Shown here piece by piece: positions 1-5,671 of a stretch of 6,725 bases of DNA. The notes below the pieces were generated by a model. The model was not told the DNA's origin and ran no database searches. It saw only the letters and a program-made list of their open reading frames with translations. The DNA is from Deinococcus sp. GTDB lineage: Bacteria; Deinococcota; Deinococci; Deinococcales; Deinococcaceae. The position numbers and the translations under genes are program-made. The stretch's first letter is position 1, and every line of letters starts with the position of its first letter. The stretch covers positions 1 through 6,725 of the forward strand of contig NZ_JANYGJ010000073.1 in assembly GCF_025362455.1 (NCBI RefSeq). The letters are read 5' to 3'.

Positions 1-375
<375 letters not shown>

Positions 376-389
376 TCTAGACATGGAAA

Positions 390-404
390 TATGCTGGGAG
401 CATA
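390..404. promoter_or_regulatory. Palindromic operator candidate TATG-N7-CATA, copy 1
   Basis: TATGCT-GGG-AGCATA is a perfect 6-bp inverted repeat with a 3-base centre, lying 78 bp before the amidase ATG. The outer TATG...CATA arms and the 7-base gap recur in the second leader copy although the middle has diverged, which suggests the arms are under selection. The half-site spacing equals that of the Deinococcus radiation/desiccation response motif bound by DdrO. The inner and outermost bases differ from that consensus, so identity with it is not established. Confidence 0.45.
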
Positions 405-412
405 CTTGGTTC

Positions 413-428
413 AGAAGTGGCCGCTTCT
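413..428. promoter_or_regulatory. GGCC-centred palindrome, copy 1
   Basis: AGAAGTGGCCGCTTCT is a 16-bp palindrome with one mismatched pair (T418 against G423). The second leader copy has the same element as a perfect 14-mer. It lies between the TATG-N7-CATA element and the ribosome binding site. It could be an operator or a small RNA hairpin in the 5' leader. Confidence 0.45.
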
Positions 429-482
429 ACGTTTGACGAAAAATATTCCGCCTGTCACCGTATCTACTAAAGGAGTACTCTT

Positions 483-989
483 ATGGCTTACGACGTTTTG
501 ATCGACCCTGGACACGGTGGTAAAGATTCTGGTGCCGTGAATTCTGCCAGTGGTATTCTAGAGAAGAATCTAAATCTTGATGCTGCATCCAGTCTAAATT
601 TTTATCTTCAGCAACGCAATGTAACGACGGCCTATACTCGCACCACAGATGTCTATCCTGAACTGAACGCACGAACCGCACAGGGAATTCGTGAAGGTGC
701 CGCTATTTTCGTCTCTGTTCACCACGACACGGCTGATGGCAGGGCTTTGGTTTATCACGATGATAAGGAAACCAGCATCCGTTTGGCGAACAAAGTCGCT
801 TCCTATATGGGCGGAATTCCAGTTCGCAGCATGACTGAGTCTCGCTTTGGCCGCCTGTATATTGCTGATTTTACAACGGGGCCTTCGATCCTCATCGAAG
901 TGGGGCCGACCCGTTTTTATACCCGTGACGAGCGCATTGCCAGGGTTCAGCCCGCAGCGAACGCGATCTCTGACTTCCTCGGCAAGTAA
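483..989 (+). CDS. N-acetylmuramoyl-L-alanine amidase (Amidase_3 type), no signal peptide
   Basis: A 168-residue protein that is essentially one zinc amidase catalytic domain, of the kind that cuts the bond between MurNAc and the L-Ala of the stem peptide in peptidoglycan. It starts straight into the fold: DPGHGG at residues 8-13 supplies the first zinc ligand (H11), E27 in LEKNLNL the second and H80 in SVHHD the third. E139 in ILIEVGP matches the catalytic glutamate. LNARTAQGIREGA (61-73) is the usual segment before the SxH motif. There is no signal peptide, transmembrane segment or cell-wall-binding repeat, which is unusual for a housekeeping amidase and more like endolysins or delivered effectors. 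The start is well set: AAAGGAG at 469-475 lies 7 bases before the ATG. It sits behind copy 1 of the duplicated leader and ends in a strong terminator. Base composition is AT-richer than in the right-edge genes, consistent with acquisition by transfer. Confidence 0.93.
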   Translation: MAYDVLIDPGHGGKDSGAVNSASGILEKNLNLDAASSLNFYLQQRNVTTAYTRTTDVYPELNARTAQGIREGAAIFVSVHHDTADGRALVYHDDKETSIRLANKVASYMGGIPVRSMTESRFGRLYIADFTTGPSILIEVGPTRFYTRDERIARVQPAANAISDFLGK

Positions 990-999
990 CGATTTCTAC

Positions 1000-1031
1000 A
1001 AAAAGCAGGGGCTGTATGGCCCCTGCTTTTT
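1000..1031. terminator. Bidirectional intrinsic terminator between convergent genes
   Basis: A perfect 13-bp stem (AAAAAGCAGGGGC against GCCCCTGCTTTTT) has a 6-base loop, with A5 on the left and T5 on the right. It therefore terminates in both directions. It lies 10 bases after the amidase stop and 17 bases beyond the stop of the convergent exported-protein gene. Confidence 0.93.
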
Positions 1032-1048
1032 GTGTATATGCTAGCACG

Positions 1049-1540
1049 TTAAAACAAGCCGACTAAACGTTTTTTAAAGGATTGTCCGTTACTAAAAAAA
1101 ACAGTAACGTCATAACTTGTCATATAATATTGCTTGCCATACCGCATGCGACCTTGCTTTTCAAGATTCTTCTCTTGATCGTCTAATTTGAGAATCAAAC
1201 GATTGGACATAAAAATATATCCTATATAACCTTTGTACCCCTGTTTAAGAATGTGTGTCTTATAGCCTAAAACCTGACAGTTTCTCTCGTCACAGCGTTC
1301 TGACTGGTAAATATACGTTACTCTAACAGAAATAGGTTTGGATGTTTCCTTGAATTCATCACTACCAATGACGCCATATACGCCTGTGGGGGTCGCTATC
1401 ACGGCCATACTGATTGGCTTCTGGCTTGCCCAACCAATGTACGTTCCGTCGGTGATGGGAGTTGAGCTGCCCGCTTTGACTGGGAGCAGTAGGCTTCCGG
1501 CCATAATTAGTAAGGTAACGCGAAAGCCCGTTTGTCTCAT
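1049..1540 (-). CDS. Exported protein of unknown family, 163 aa, convergent with the amidase
   Basis: The protein begins with a classical signal peptide: a basic start (MRQTGFR), a hydrophobic core (VTLLIMAGSLLLP, about residues 8-20) and a likely signal peptidase I site after VKA at residue 23. The mature part, about 140 residues, is rich in Tyr, Lys and Ile/Val and has a CDERNC pair (C83, C88) that could form a disulfide. Alternating hydrophobic strands suggest a beta-rich fold. I recognise no family. An in-frame TTG at 1547-1549 would add MKR; ATG at 1538-1540 is preferred, though neither has a clear Shine-Dalgarno sequence. AT-rich codon use matches the amidase. Its place against the amidase, with a shared terminator, makes an exported partner or inhibitor of that enzyme conceivable. 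Opposite orientation means it is not in the same operon, so this remains a guess. Confidence 0.8.
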   Translation of the reverse strand: MRQTGFRVTLLIMAGSLLLPVKAGSSTPITDGTYIGWASQKPISMAVIATPTGVYGVIGSDEFKETSKPISVRVTYIYQSERCDERNCQVLGYKTHILKQGYKGYIGYIFMSNRLILKLDDQEKNLEKQGRMRYGKQYYMTSYDVTVFFSNGQSFKKRLVGLF

Positions 1541-1789
1541 ACGCTTCAACTGTAAGGACTAAACCTGACGGTGAGGTGAGAAGACCGCTGTTGATGTCTG
1601 AAAAAATTCATTTTACAGACCTGTACTGGTTGCGTTGTTGAGCTCCCAGTGGTATGTGACGGCTCGGTTGCGTTCGCGCAGGTCCAGTTTCTAAAAAACC
1701 CGTGCGAGCCCGTTGCACACGGTCTGACCGGCAATCCCAAGTTCACGGTTAACTCCCTGGTTAACCAGCCTCCTGAACACTAACCGGAG
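1541..1789. other. Non-coding stretch with small inverted repeats and a possible gene remnant
   Basis: No convincing gene is visible. Three things stand out. GTCTG...CAGAC (1596-1620) forms a small AT-rich hairpin upstream of the exported-protein gene. On the minus strand, 1613-1690 reads as a 25-codon open segment (LRERNRAVTYHWELN and so on) ending in TAA but with a stop just upstream and no start, which looks like the tail of a degraded gene. GGTTAAC-TCCCTG-GTTAACC (1747-1766) is a perfect 7-bp inverted repeat built from two GTTAAC sites. I see no intact insertion sequence or terminal repeats. Confidence 0.5.
1747..1766. promoter_or_regulatory. Inverted repeat of two GTTAAC sites
   Basis: GGTTAAC and GTTAACC are separated by 6 bases, and each GTTAAC core is itself palindromic. 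A repressor site is possible, but no promoter elements were clear around it and the nearest reading frame, the decayed membrane protein, is dead. Confidence 0.25.
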
Positions 1790-2015
1790 CATGGCCCCTT
1801 CGGCTTTCGTCAATAGCGCCCATTGCCGCGCTTCAGCAGGTCACACCAGTTCGGCAGCGCGGCCTACAGCGCGAGCAGAAGCAGATCGGCCAGCCGGGCT
1901 TTCAAACGACTCCTCAAGATGCGTGGCCCATGTGACAGCCACCAGCAGGGGAAGAGTCAGCTTGGCAGGGGAGAAACCTACCGGTAGGTTGCACTGAAAT
2001 TACGGTATAAAACAA
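1790..2015 (-). pseudogene. Decayed second copy of the membrane-protein N-terminus
   Basis: The minus strand is alignable with the gene at 58-375. The start codon equivalent reads TTG instead of ATG, followed by the shared VISVQPTGRF stretch. The frame then hits TGA codons. After a shift, 1864-1902 reads KARLADLLLLAL followed by a stop, against KARLTDLLLSA in the intact copy, and further residues (for example LPNW against LPALWN) can be matched before more stops. At least one frameshift and several stops make it non-functional. The part nearest the leader is far better preserved than the coding remainder, so only the leader seems to have been kept by selection. Confidence 0.7.
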
Positions 2016-2029
2016 TCTAGGCATGGGAA

Positions 2030-2044
2030 TATGTTTAAGGCATA
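2030..2044. promoter_or_regulatory. Palindromic operator candidate TATG-N7-CATA, copy 2
   Basis: TATG-TTTAAGG-CATA keeps the arms and spacing of the element at 390-404, while five of the seven central bases differ. It lies 50 bp before the glycosidase ATG. See copy 1 for the comparison with the DdrO-bound motif. Confidence 0.42.
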
Positions 2045-2053
2045 CTTATTTCA

Positions 2054-2067
2054 GAAGTGGCCACTTC
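2054..2067. promoter_or_regulatory. GGCC-centred perfect palindrome, copy 2
   Basis: GAAGTGGCCACTTC is a perfect 14-bp palindrome at the position equivalent to the element at 413-428. It ends 15 bases before the Shine-Dalgarno sequence of the glycosidase gene. Confidence 0.5.
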
Positions 2068-2094
2068 AAATTCAGCAGTAGTAAGGAGCAGTAA

Positions 2095-2739
2095 ATGCCA
2101 GCAATCAAAATCCCCCGCGCTAATTTTAAAATTCGCTACTCTGGAGATCCCAGCGACGCAGGGCGTCGGAATGTCCCATCCTTTGTGAAGTCCGATAGTG
2201 CCATAGCCGGATCGAATTTTATGTTCTACGATCTTCCTTCAGGTAATTTAATCGGACAACTAATTATTGATGGTACTAAAAAGAATGGTGGTACAGGCAA
2301 AAACCTTGACGCAGTTAGCTTGAGTAGTAATGGTTCGGTGGTATTTCACGATGAATCTACCGCGAGCAATCAAGCCTCTAGTCTCGTTTGGAGTATGGCT
2401 GCGGGTCCTATTATCGTATTGGGAGGAAAATTTTCAGACGTTACTTGGAGCAAGTATACAAAATCTCAACTTGAGCCTACTATTGGCCGCCAGAGAACTT
2501 GTTTAGGAGTAGATGCAAGTGGCGATTTTGTTCTCGCTTATCGAGACTCCATCAATCTTACTGATCTCGCAGGGTATATGAAGAGTTTGGGATGCACTGA
2601 CGTGATTACCGGAGATGGCGGTTCATCTGCACAATTATACTTGGAGGCCACTAACAAACTTTACGGTACGGATGTTAGATCGGTACATGTCATTCCGGTT
2701 GCTCTGACTGCTTATACTGTAGTGAGTACGCTAGCGTAG
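2095..2739 (+). CDS. Phosphodiester glycosidase (NAGPA-like) family protein, no signal peptide
   Basis: A 214-residue protein matching the family of the mammalian 'uncovering enzyme', whose bacterial members are thought to hydrolyse sugar-1-phosphodiester bonds in polysaccharide or wall polymers. Diagnostic parts are AIAGSNFMFYD (residues 37-46, equivalent to the usual 'NggFF' segment), GRQRTCLGVDASGDFVLAY (131-149, the 'pRTaiG...dG' strand pair), LTDLAGYMKSLGCTDVI (155-171) and the hallmark GDGGSSAQLY (173-182), which corresponds to the conserved DGGgSs loop. No signal peptide or membrane segment is seen and the length is close to the bare domain. The start is well supported by AAGGAG at 2083-2088, 6 bases before the ATG. 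It stands behind copy 2 of the leader that also precedes the amidase and is followed by a 16-bp hairpin. AT-rich codon use suggests transfer. The substrate is unknown. Confidence 0.85.
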   Translation: MPAIKIPRANFKIRYSGDPSDAGRRNVPSFVKSDSAIAGSNFMFYDLPSGNLIGQLIIDGTKKNGGTGKNLDAVSLSSNGSVVFHDESTASNQASSLVWSMAAGPIIVLGGKFSDVTWSKYTKSQLEPTIGRQRTCLGVDASGDFVLAYRDSINLTDLAGYMKSLGCTDVITGDGGSSAQLYLEATNKLYGTDVRSVHVIPVALTAYTVVSTLA

Positions 2740-2745
2740 ATTCCA

Positions 2746-2783
2746 AACCGCACTCATAAAAAATATCTTTTATGAGTGCGGTT
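2746..2783. terminator. Perfect 16-bp hairpin after the glycosidase gene
   Basis: AACCGCACTCATAAAA pairs perfectly with TTTTATGAGTGCGGTT across a 6-base loop, starting 6 bases after the stop codon. It looks like a transcription terminator by position and stability but has no T-run after the right arm; the A/T pairs are at the loop end. It may instead act as a processing or attenuation structure between the glycosidase and the next gene. An in-frame ATG at 2772 lies inside its right arm and is unlikely to be a start. Confidence 0.5.
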
Positions 2784-2810
2784 CTCATTCCTCGTGTGCA
2801 AAATAAAACT

Positions 2811-3482
2811 ATGGCTAAAAAATTCATCAAGTCAATTGTAGGTTGCATCACTTTGGGGTTTGCCACTTGGTCAGAGTCGTCCTCAGCGACAACTTCTTCT
2901 AGTATTCCTATTACCTTCGATAGCATTATGTATACGCTTTTTGCTAGTCCATATGCTGATTTGTCGCGGGATTTTGTTACCAGCACCCCTCAGGTTGCGG
3001 CGGCTAAAGTCCGGTTACCTCTTCCACCTAAACCTCCATCTGGCTTTACTCAGCTTGGTGTATGGACGACAGACCGCGCACTTTCCGAACGTGCAGTGCG
3101 ACCTGACCCGGCATTGTCGCCTGCTGCACTCATTATTCATACTCGCAGAATGCGTGTTGCACTGAAAGGTGACCAGGGGGAAGGCTTCGCTATCGTTGTA
3201 GGACGTTGGTCAGGTTCTCCGAAAACATTATCTAAGTTTCAGGATCAACTCAAGCAAGCTTCATATAAATCAGCTCGTTGGCACGGGGGAATAGTTTTCA
3301 GCCGTTGTGGAGGCAACAATGTCGTTTTAGAAGACTATCCTGTATTAAAACCGACCGTCTCAAGTTATTGTCAAGCACAACTCAGAACAGCGAGTCTATT
3401 TATAGAAGTCTCTGCTATTAATTTAAATGAAAATCGCGCAATTGCTGAACTAAAGCGGAATTGGTTGCTCATTCATCCTTAA
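2811..3482 (+). CDS. Exported protein of unknown family, paralogue A, 223 aa
   Basis: ATG at 2811 gives a signal peptide: MAKKFIK, a hydrophobic stretch (SIVGCITLGFATW, residues 8-20) and a probable cleavage after SESSSA near residue 26. An in-frame ATG at 2772 would add 13 residues but lies inside a hairpin arm, so it is rejected. No clear Shine-Dalgarno sequence precedes 2811. The mature protein is clearly related to the product of 3612-4229: FASPY (44-48), GVWT (83-86), VGRW (130-133), EDYP (174-177) and two cysteines (C166, C187) spaced as in the paralogue, probably a disulfide. Over the first 57 aligned residues (from TFDSIMY) 29 are identical. I recognise no known family. It directly follows the glycosidase gene on the same strand, so a role as exported partner or protector against that enzyme is a reasonable but unproven idea. 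Confidence 0.85.
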   Translation: MAKKFIKSIVGCITLGFATWSESSSATTSSSIPITFDSIMYTLFASPYADLSRDFVTSTPQVAAAKVRLPLPPKPPSGFTQLGVWTTDRALSERAVRPDPALSPAALIIHTRRMRVALKGDQGEGFAIVVGRWSGSPKTLSKFQDQLKQASYKSARWHGGIVFSRCGGNNVVLEDYPVLKPTVSSYCQAQLRTASLFIEVSAINLNENRAIAELKRNWLLIHP

Positions 3483-3504
3483 ATGGCTGTAATGTTTAAA
3501 TTAG

Positions 3505-3533
3505 ATGACCAATTCACACAAATTAGATATAAT
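3505..3533 (+). promoter_or_regulatory. Candidate sigma-70 type promoter for the second paralogue
   Basis: TATAAT (3528-3533) is a perfect -10 hexamer, 17 bases after ATGACC (3505-3510), which matches TTGACA at four of six positions. It lies 78 bases before the ATG at 3612 in an otherwise gene-free AT-rich gap, which suggests separate transcription of the second paralogue. Confidence 0.45.
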
Positions 3534-3611
3534 TTGGCATCACCTGATAGACGTTCGGAACGATCCTGTCATCTCCTTTTTCTCATTTGTCTCTGGAGTT
3601 TAATTTAGGAG

Positions 3612-4229
3612 ATGACCACTCTAATATGGGCGCAAGTGGCGATGACCCTCGCAGCAGCACATCCCCCTCTCCCAACCTTTGAGACGCTGATATACCACCT
3701 CTTCGCTAGCCCATATCCCGATATGCAGAGATCGTTTCGGACAGCCACACTTGAAAGTGCCTCTAAATATGTAAACCTTGCGCTCCCCAGCAAGGCTCCC
3801 GTAGGATTTGACCCGATTGGAGTTTGGACTTCTGAGCAAGCTCTGGAAGGAGTAAAAGGGAAAGCTGCCTTATCAATATTTGTGCAAAACATAGTCAAAC
3901 CGCGCAACATCAAACAAGGAAGAGCGATTGCTATGACGGTGGGTCGCTGGGACGGTGGGGACTCCGCGTTCAACGAGTGGAAGTCAAAAATTTCTAGACT
4001 AAAGTTTAGACAAGAAGAGTATAAAAGGGGCGTTATGTTTAGCCAGTGCCTCCCTGTCAACATAATCATGGAAGACTATCCGGCGATTCGTCAAGTAGTT
4101 CGCCAAACATGTACCGCTGATTACCGCAACTCGCAGATATTTGCTCAAGTAACTGTTGTAAATCTAAACAGACTACACGCTGTCCGAGAAATGAAATCAC
4201 TTTTAGACCAAATCCTACTTGAAAAATAA
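3612..4229 (+). CDS. Probably exported protein of unknown family, paralogue B, 205 aa
   Basis: Paralogue of the protein at 2811-3482, with the same order of blocks: TFETLIYHLFASPY (22-35), GVWT (70-73), VGRW (110-113), EDYP (154-157), and C146 and C167 exactly 21 residues apart, as in paralogue A. The N-terminus, MTTLIWAQVAMTLAAAHP, is hydrophobic with an AAA-H cleavage-like site but lacks basic residues, so the signal peptide is short and weak. The start is uncertain. A TAG at 3606-3608 blocks any longer frame. AGGAG (3607-3611) touches the ATG at 3612, too close to serve it, while GGAG at 3595-3598 is 13 bases away. The next ATG is codon 11 (3642), with AGGAG 30 bases upstream. It may be a truncated or differently anchored copy. 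The low DNA similarity to A implies an old duplication followed by divergence. Confidence 0.8.
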   Translation: MTTLIWAQVAMTLAAAHPPLPTFETLIYHLFASPYPDMQRSFRTATLESASKYVNLALPSKAPVGFDPIGVWTSEQALEGVKGKAALSIFVQNIVKPRNIKQGRAIAMTVGRWDGGDSAFNEWKSKISRLKFRQEEYKRGVMFSQCLPVNIIMEDYPAIRQVVRQTCTADYRNSQIFAQVTVVNLNRLHAVREMKSLLDQILLEK

Positions 4230-4317
4230 ATAAAGGTAAAATTGGCAGTAACCATTAATTTAATGCCTCGATTAATAAATAATATCTTGAGACTCATATT
4301 GCTCTTGGCATTTAAGG
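4230..4317. other. AT-rich intergenic stretch between convergent genes
   Basis: Very AT-rich DNA follows paralogue B, with ATTAAT repeats and a long-range AATGCC/GGCATT inverted pair (4262-4267, 4307-4312). No reading frame and no convincing plus-strand terminator with a T-run were found. Confidence 0.4.
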
Positions 4318-4357
4318 AAAAAAAGCCATGTGTCATGGACCTCAAAAGTATTGAGGT
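4318..4357 (-). terminator. Candidate terminator of the LuxR-type gene
   Basis: Read on the minus strand just after the LuxR-type stop codon, ACCTCAA-TACTT-TTGAGGT (7-bp stem) is followed at once by CCATG-ACA-CATGG (5-bp stem), one C, and seven T residues. The short second stem with its T-run is typical of a weak intrinsic terminator, and the first stem may strengthen it. Confidence 0.5.
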
Positions 4358-4374
4358 TAGAGACTAATTGCATG

Positions 4375-4902
4375 TCATTCTTCTCTTGCTACGCCCCAAT
4401 ATATCAGTATCGCCTCCCCGCGCCCCTCTACGCCCAATTTCTGAAACACACGAGTTAACCCGTTCTGGACCGTCGGCAGGGCCAAATCAAGCTGACGTGC
4501 GATCTCTTTGTTGCTCAGTCCTCGCGCCACGAGTCGAAACAGCTCAGCCTCCCCTTTCGTGAGCGGCGAACGTTCGGTGGGTGTGAAGCGGACCCGCTCG
4601 CCAGAGCTTGCTTGGCAGAGCAGCTCAACCAGTGCCGTCAAGGTGTGAATGTTGCAGGCCAGCCCAACAATGTTCATATTCCACAGATCATCCAGATATT
4701 CAGCGCAAGCGTTCTCAGTCAAGATGAAACACTTCCATGCCATCTCAGGTGTGACAGTCCGGGCGGCGAAACCGAAGGGAATGTCCAGTATGAGTTGCAT
4801 ACTGGAGCAATCGGGTACGCGTTGGCGCAGCGCTTCTTCGAGCAGATGGGCAACCAACAGTTGATCGCCCACGACCTGTAGCTGTGAGGAATTTGTAGCC
4901 AT
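4375..4902 (-). CDS. LuxR/NarL-type transcriptional regulator with degenerate receiver domain
   Basis: A 175-residue protein. The C-terminal 113-170 is a GerE/LuxR helix-turn-helix: LTKGEAELFRLVARGLSNKEIARQL leads into the recognition helix (PTVQNGLTRVFQKLGV) and the closing R161/A164 region. The N-terminus resembles a shortened response-regulator receiver: VVGDQLLVAHLLEEAL (10-25) like the first strand and helix, LILDIPFG (37-44) like the phospho-acceptor strand, and CFILTENACAEYLDDLWNMNIVGLA (58-82) like the last strands. Only 27 residues separate D13 and D40, about 15 fewer than usual, and the conserved Lys of the last strand is replaced (LACN). Phosphorylation control is therefore doubtful. 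The start is firm: AAGGAGG (4908-4914, minus) lies 5 bases before the ATG. No sensor kinase gene is nearby. Composition is intermediate between the AT-rich block and the GC-rich edge. Confidence 0.9.
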   Translation of the reverse strand: MATNSSQLQVVGDQLLVAHLLEEALRQRVPDCSSMQLILDIPFGFAARTVTPEMAWKCFILTENACAEYLDDLWNMNIVGLACNIHTLTALVELLCQASSGERVRFTPTERSPLTKGEAELFRLVARGLSNKEIARQLDLALPTVQNGLTRVFQKLGVEGRGEAILIYWGVAREE

Positions 4903-4921
4903 ATCATCCTCCTTCGATGGA

Positions 4922-4939
4922 CTTCATACTGCTATGAAG
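4922..4939. promoter_or_regulatory. Perfect inverted repeat in the leader of the LuxR-type gene
   Basis: CTTCATA-CTGC-TATGAAG is a perfect 7-bp inverted repeat with a 4-base centre, 7 bases upstream of the Shine-Dalgarno sequence of the LuxR-type gene. It suits a dimeric regulator (autoregulation is possible) or an RNA hairpin near the ribosome binding site. Confidence 0.45.
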
Positions 4940-5092
4940 GTCTGGATACGGGAAGGCGCCCAGCGTCCCGAACAATGGGCGTCGGTGGGGCCAGTCGGTG
5001 TTCAGTTGGCAGGGCAAATCGCGTCTGGAAAGGGGTCTACTCATCTAGCTCAGACAAAATTCCGAGCCGAGACACCGAGGCTGATTCTGCTC

Positions 5093-5121
5093 TTGACGTA
5101 ACACAGTATATACCATACGTA
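5093..5121 (+). promoter_or_regulatory. Weak candidate promoter for the XRE-type gene
   Basis: TTGACG (5093-5098) is a good -35 hexamer. The -10 at the ideal 17-base spacing is TACGTA, which is poor, and a TATTAA lies four bases further on. The position, 46-74 bases before the preferred ATG, is reasonable. The rest of the 4940-5139 gap shows no other feature. Confidence 0.3.
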
Positions 5122-5166
5122 TTAAGTTAGCAAGCGAACTTGTTCACACCGGCTCTTGGGTTTACG

Positions 5167-5658
5167 ATGAGTGTTATGTCCGCCCCGGCCCTAACTGCCT
5201 TACCGCCTGCCGAGGCGGGTGCCTTGCTGCGCGCTCGGCGCGAGGAGCGCTCTTTGAGTCAGGAACAGGTGGCGGCGGCGGTGGGTCTGCGCAGCCCCAA
5301 TTACCTCAGCTACCTGGAAACCGGCAAGGTCAACCTGGGCCGCAGCAAATACTTTGCGCCGCTCATAGAGTTGCTGGGCCTGTCCCGCGAGGACGTGGAG
5401 GCCATCGCCCCGGCGCTGCGTCTGAGCCTGGCCCAGAGTACCGGGGACAGCACTCCGACGATGCCCTCCGCGCTGCGTGAGGCCGTCTCCGAGTACGGCG
5501 ACAAGTTCCCCGAACTGCTCGACCCCGGCTGGCAGGAGACCCTGGCCGGTGCCCGCTTCCGGGGCGGCGGGCCGGAGACGCCGGAAGACTGGCTCGACTA
5601 TTACCGTTTTATCCGCCGCTACACCAAGCCCCGTATTGATGGTTCAGGGCCGAGCTGA
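5167..5658 (+). CDS. XRE-family helix-turn-helix regulator paired with an ImmA/IrrE-type peptidase
   Basis: A 163-residue protein from the ATG at 5167. Residues 19-80 form an XRE/Cro-type DNA-binding domain: ALLRARREERSLSQEQVAAAVGL with recognition segment RSPNYLSYLETGKVNLGRSKYF and closing LIELLGLSREDV. The C-terminal part (100-163) is of unknown type and includes PEDWLDYYRFIRRYTKPR. Starts are ambiguous: TTG at 5140 (nine residues longer), ATG at 5167 and ATG at 5176; none has a good Shine-Dalgarno sequence, so leaderless or weak initiation is possible. The gene is strongly GC-rich, like the host. It is followed by an HEXXH peptidase gene, the arrangement seen for ImmR/ImmA of ICEBs1, where the peptidase cleaves the repressor, and the same logic by which IrrE (PprI) cleaves DdrO in Deinococcus. 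It is longer than a minimal XRE repressor. Confidence 0.88.
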   Translation: MSVMSAPALTALPPAEAGALLRARREERSLSQEQVAAAVGLRSPNYLSYLETGKVNLGRSKYFAPLIELLGLSREDVEAIAPALRLSLAQSTGDSTPTMPSALREAVSEYGDKFPELLDPGWQETLAGARFRGGGPETPEDWLDYYRFIRRYTKPRIDGSGPS

Positions 5659-5671
5659 TGGAGTCGAACTA

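Larger units (their letters stand above)
1964..2068 (+). repeat. Duplicated leader, copy 2, upstream of the phosphodiester glycosidase gene
   Basis: Second copy of the stretch at 324-428, about 84% identical by eye over 90 aligned bases. The invariant block GGTAGGTTGCACTGAAATTA and both palindromes are retained while the segment between them has drifted. Similarity ends about 15 bases before the AAGGAG of the downstream gene. Confidence 0.85.

Noticed and set aside
433..466. TTGACG and TATCTA before the amidase as a promoter
   Set aside because: The spacing is 22 bases, too long for a standard promoter, and the element is absent from the second leader copy.
1546..1746. Minus-strand 66-codon frame upstream of the exported-protein gene
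   Set aside because: Composition is irregular, with no ribosome binding site or domain, and it ends inside the next gene's start. The neighbouring frame holds a short remnant-like segment instead.
2006..2011. TATAAA in the second leader as a -10 box
   Set aside because: The only good -35-like hexamer (TTGCAC, 1989-1994) is just 11 bases away, and copy 1 has TAGAAA at the same place, so the promoter position in the leader was left open.
2690..2986. Minus-strand open frame opposite paralogue A
   Set aside because: It is antisense to the glycosidase end, the hairpin and the signal peptide of paralogue A, with no ribosome binding site or recognisable domain.
3605..4069. Minus-strand 154-codon frame opposite paralogue B
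   Set aside because: The plus-strand frame has a clear paralogue with aligned blocks and cysteines; the antisense frame has no such support.
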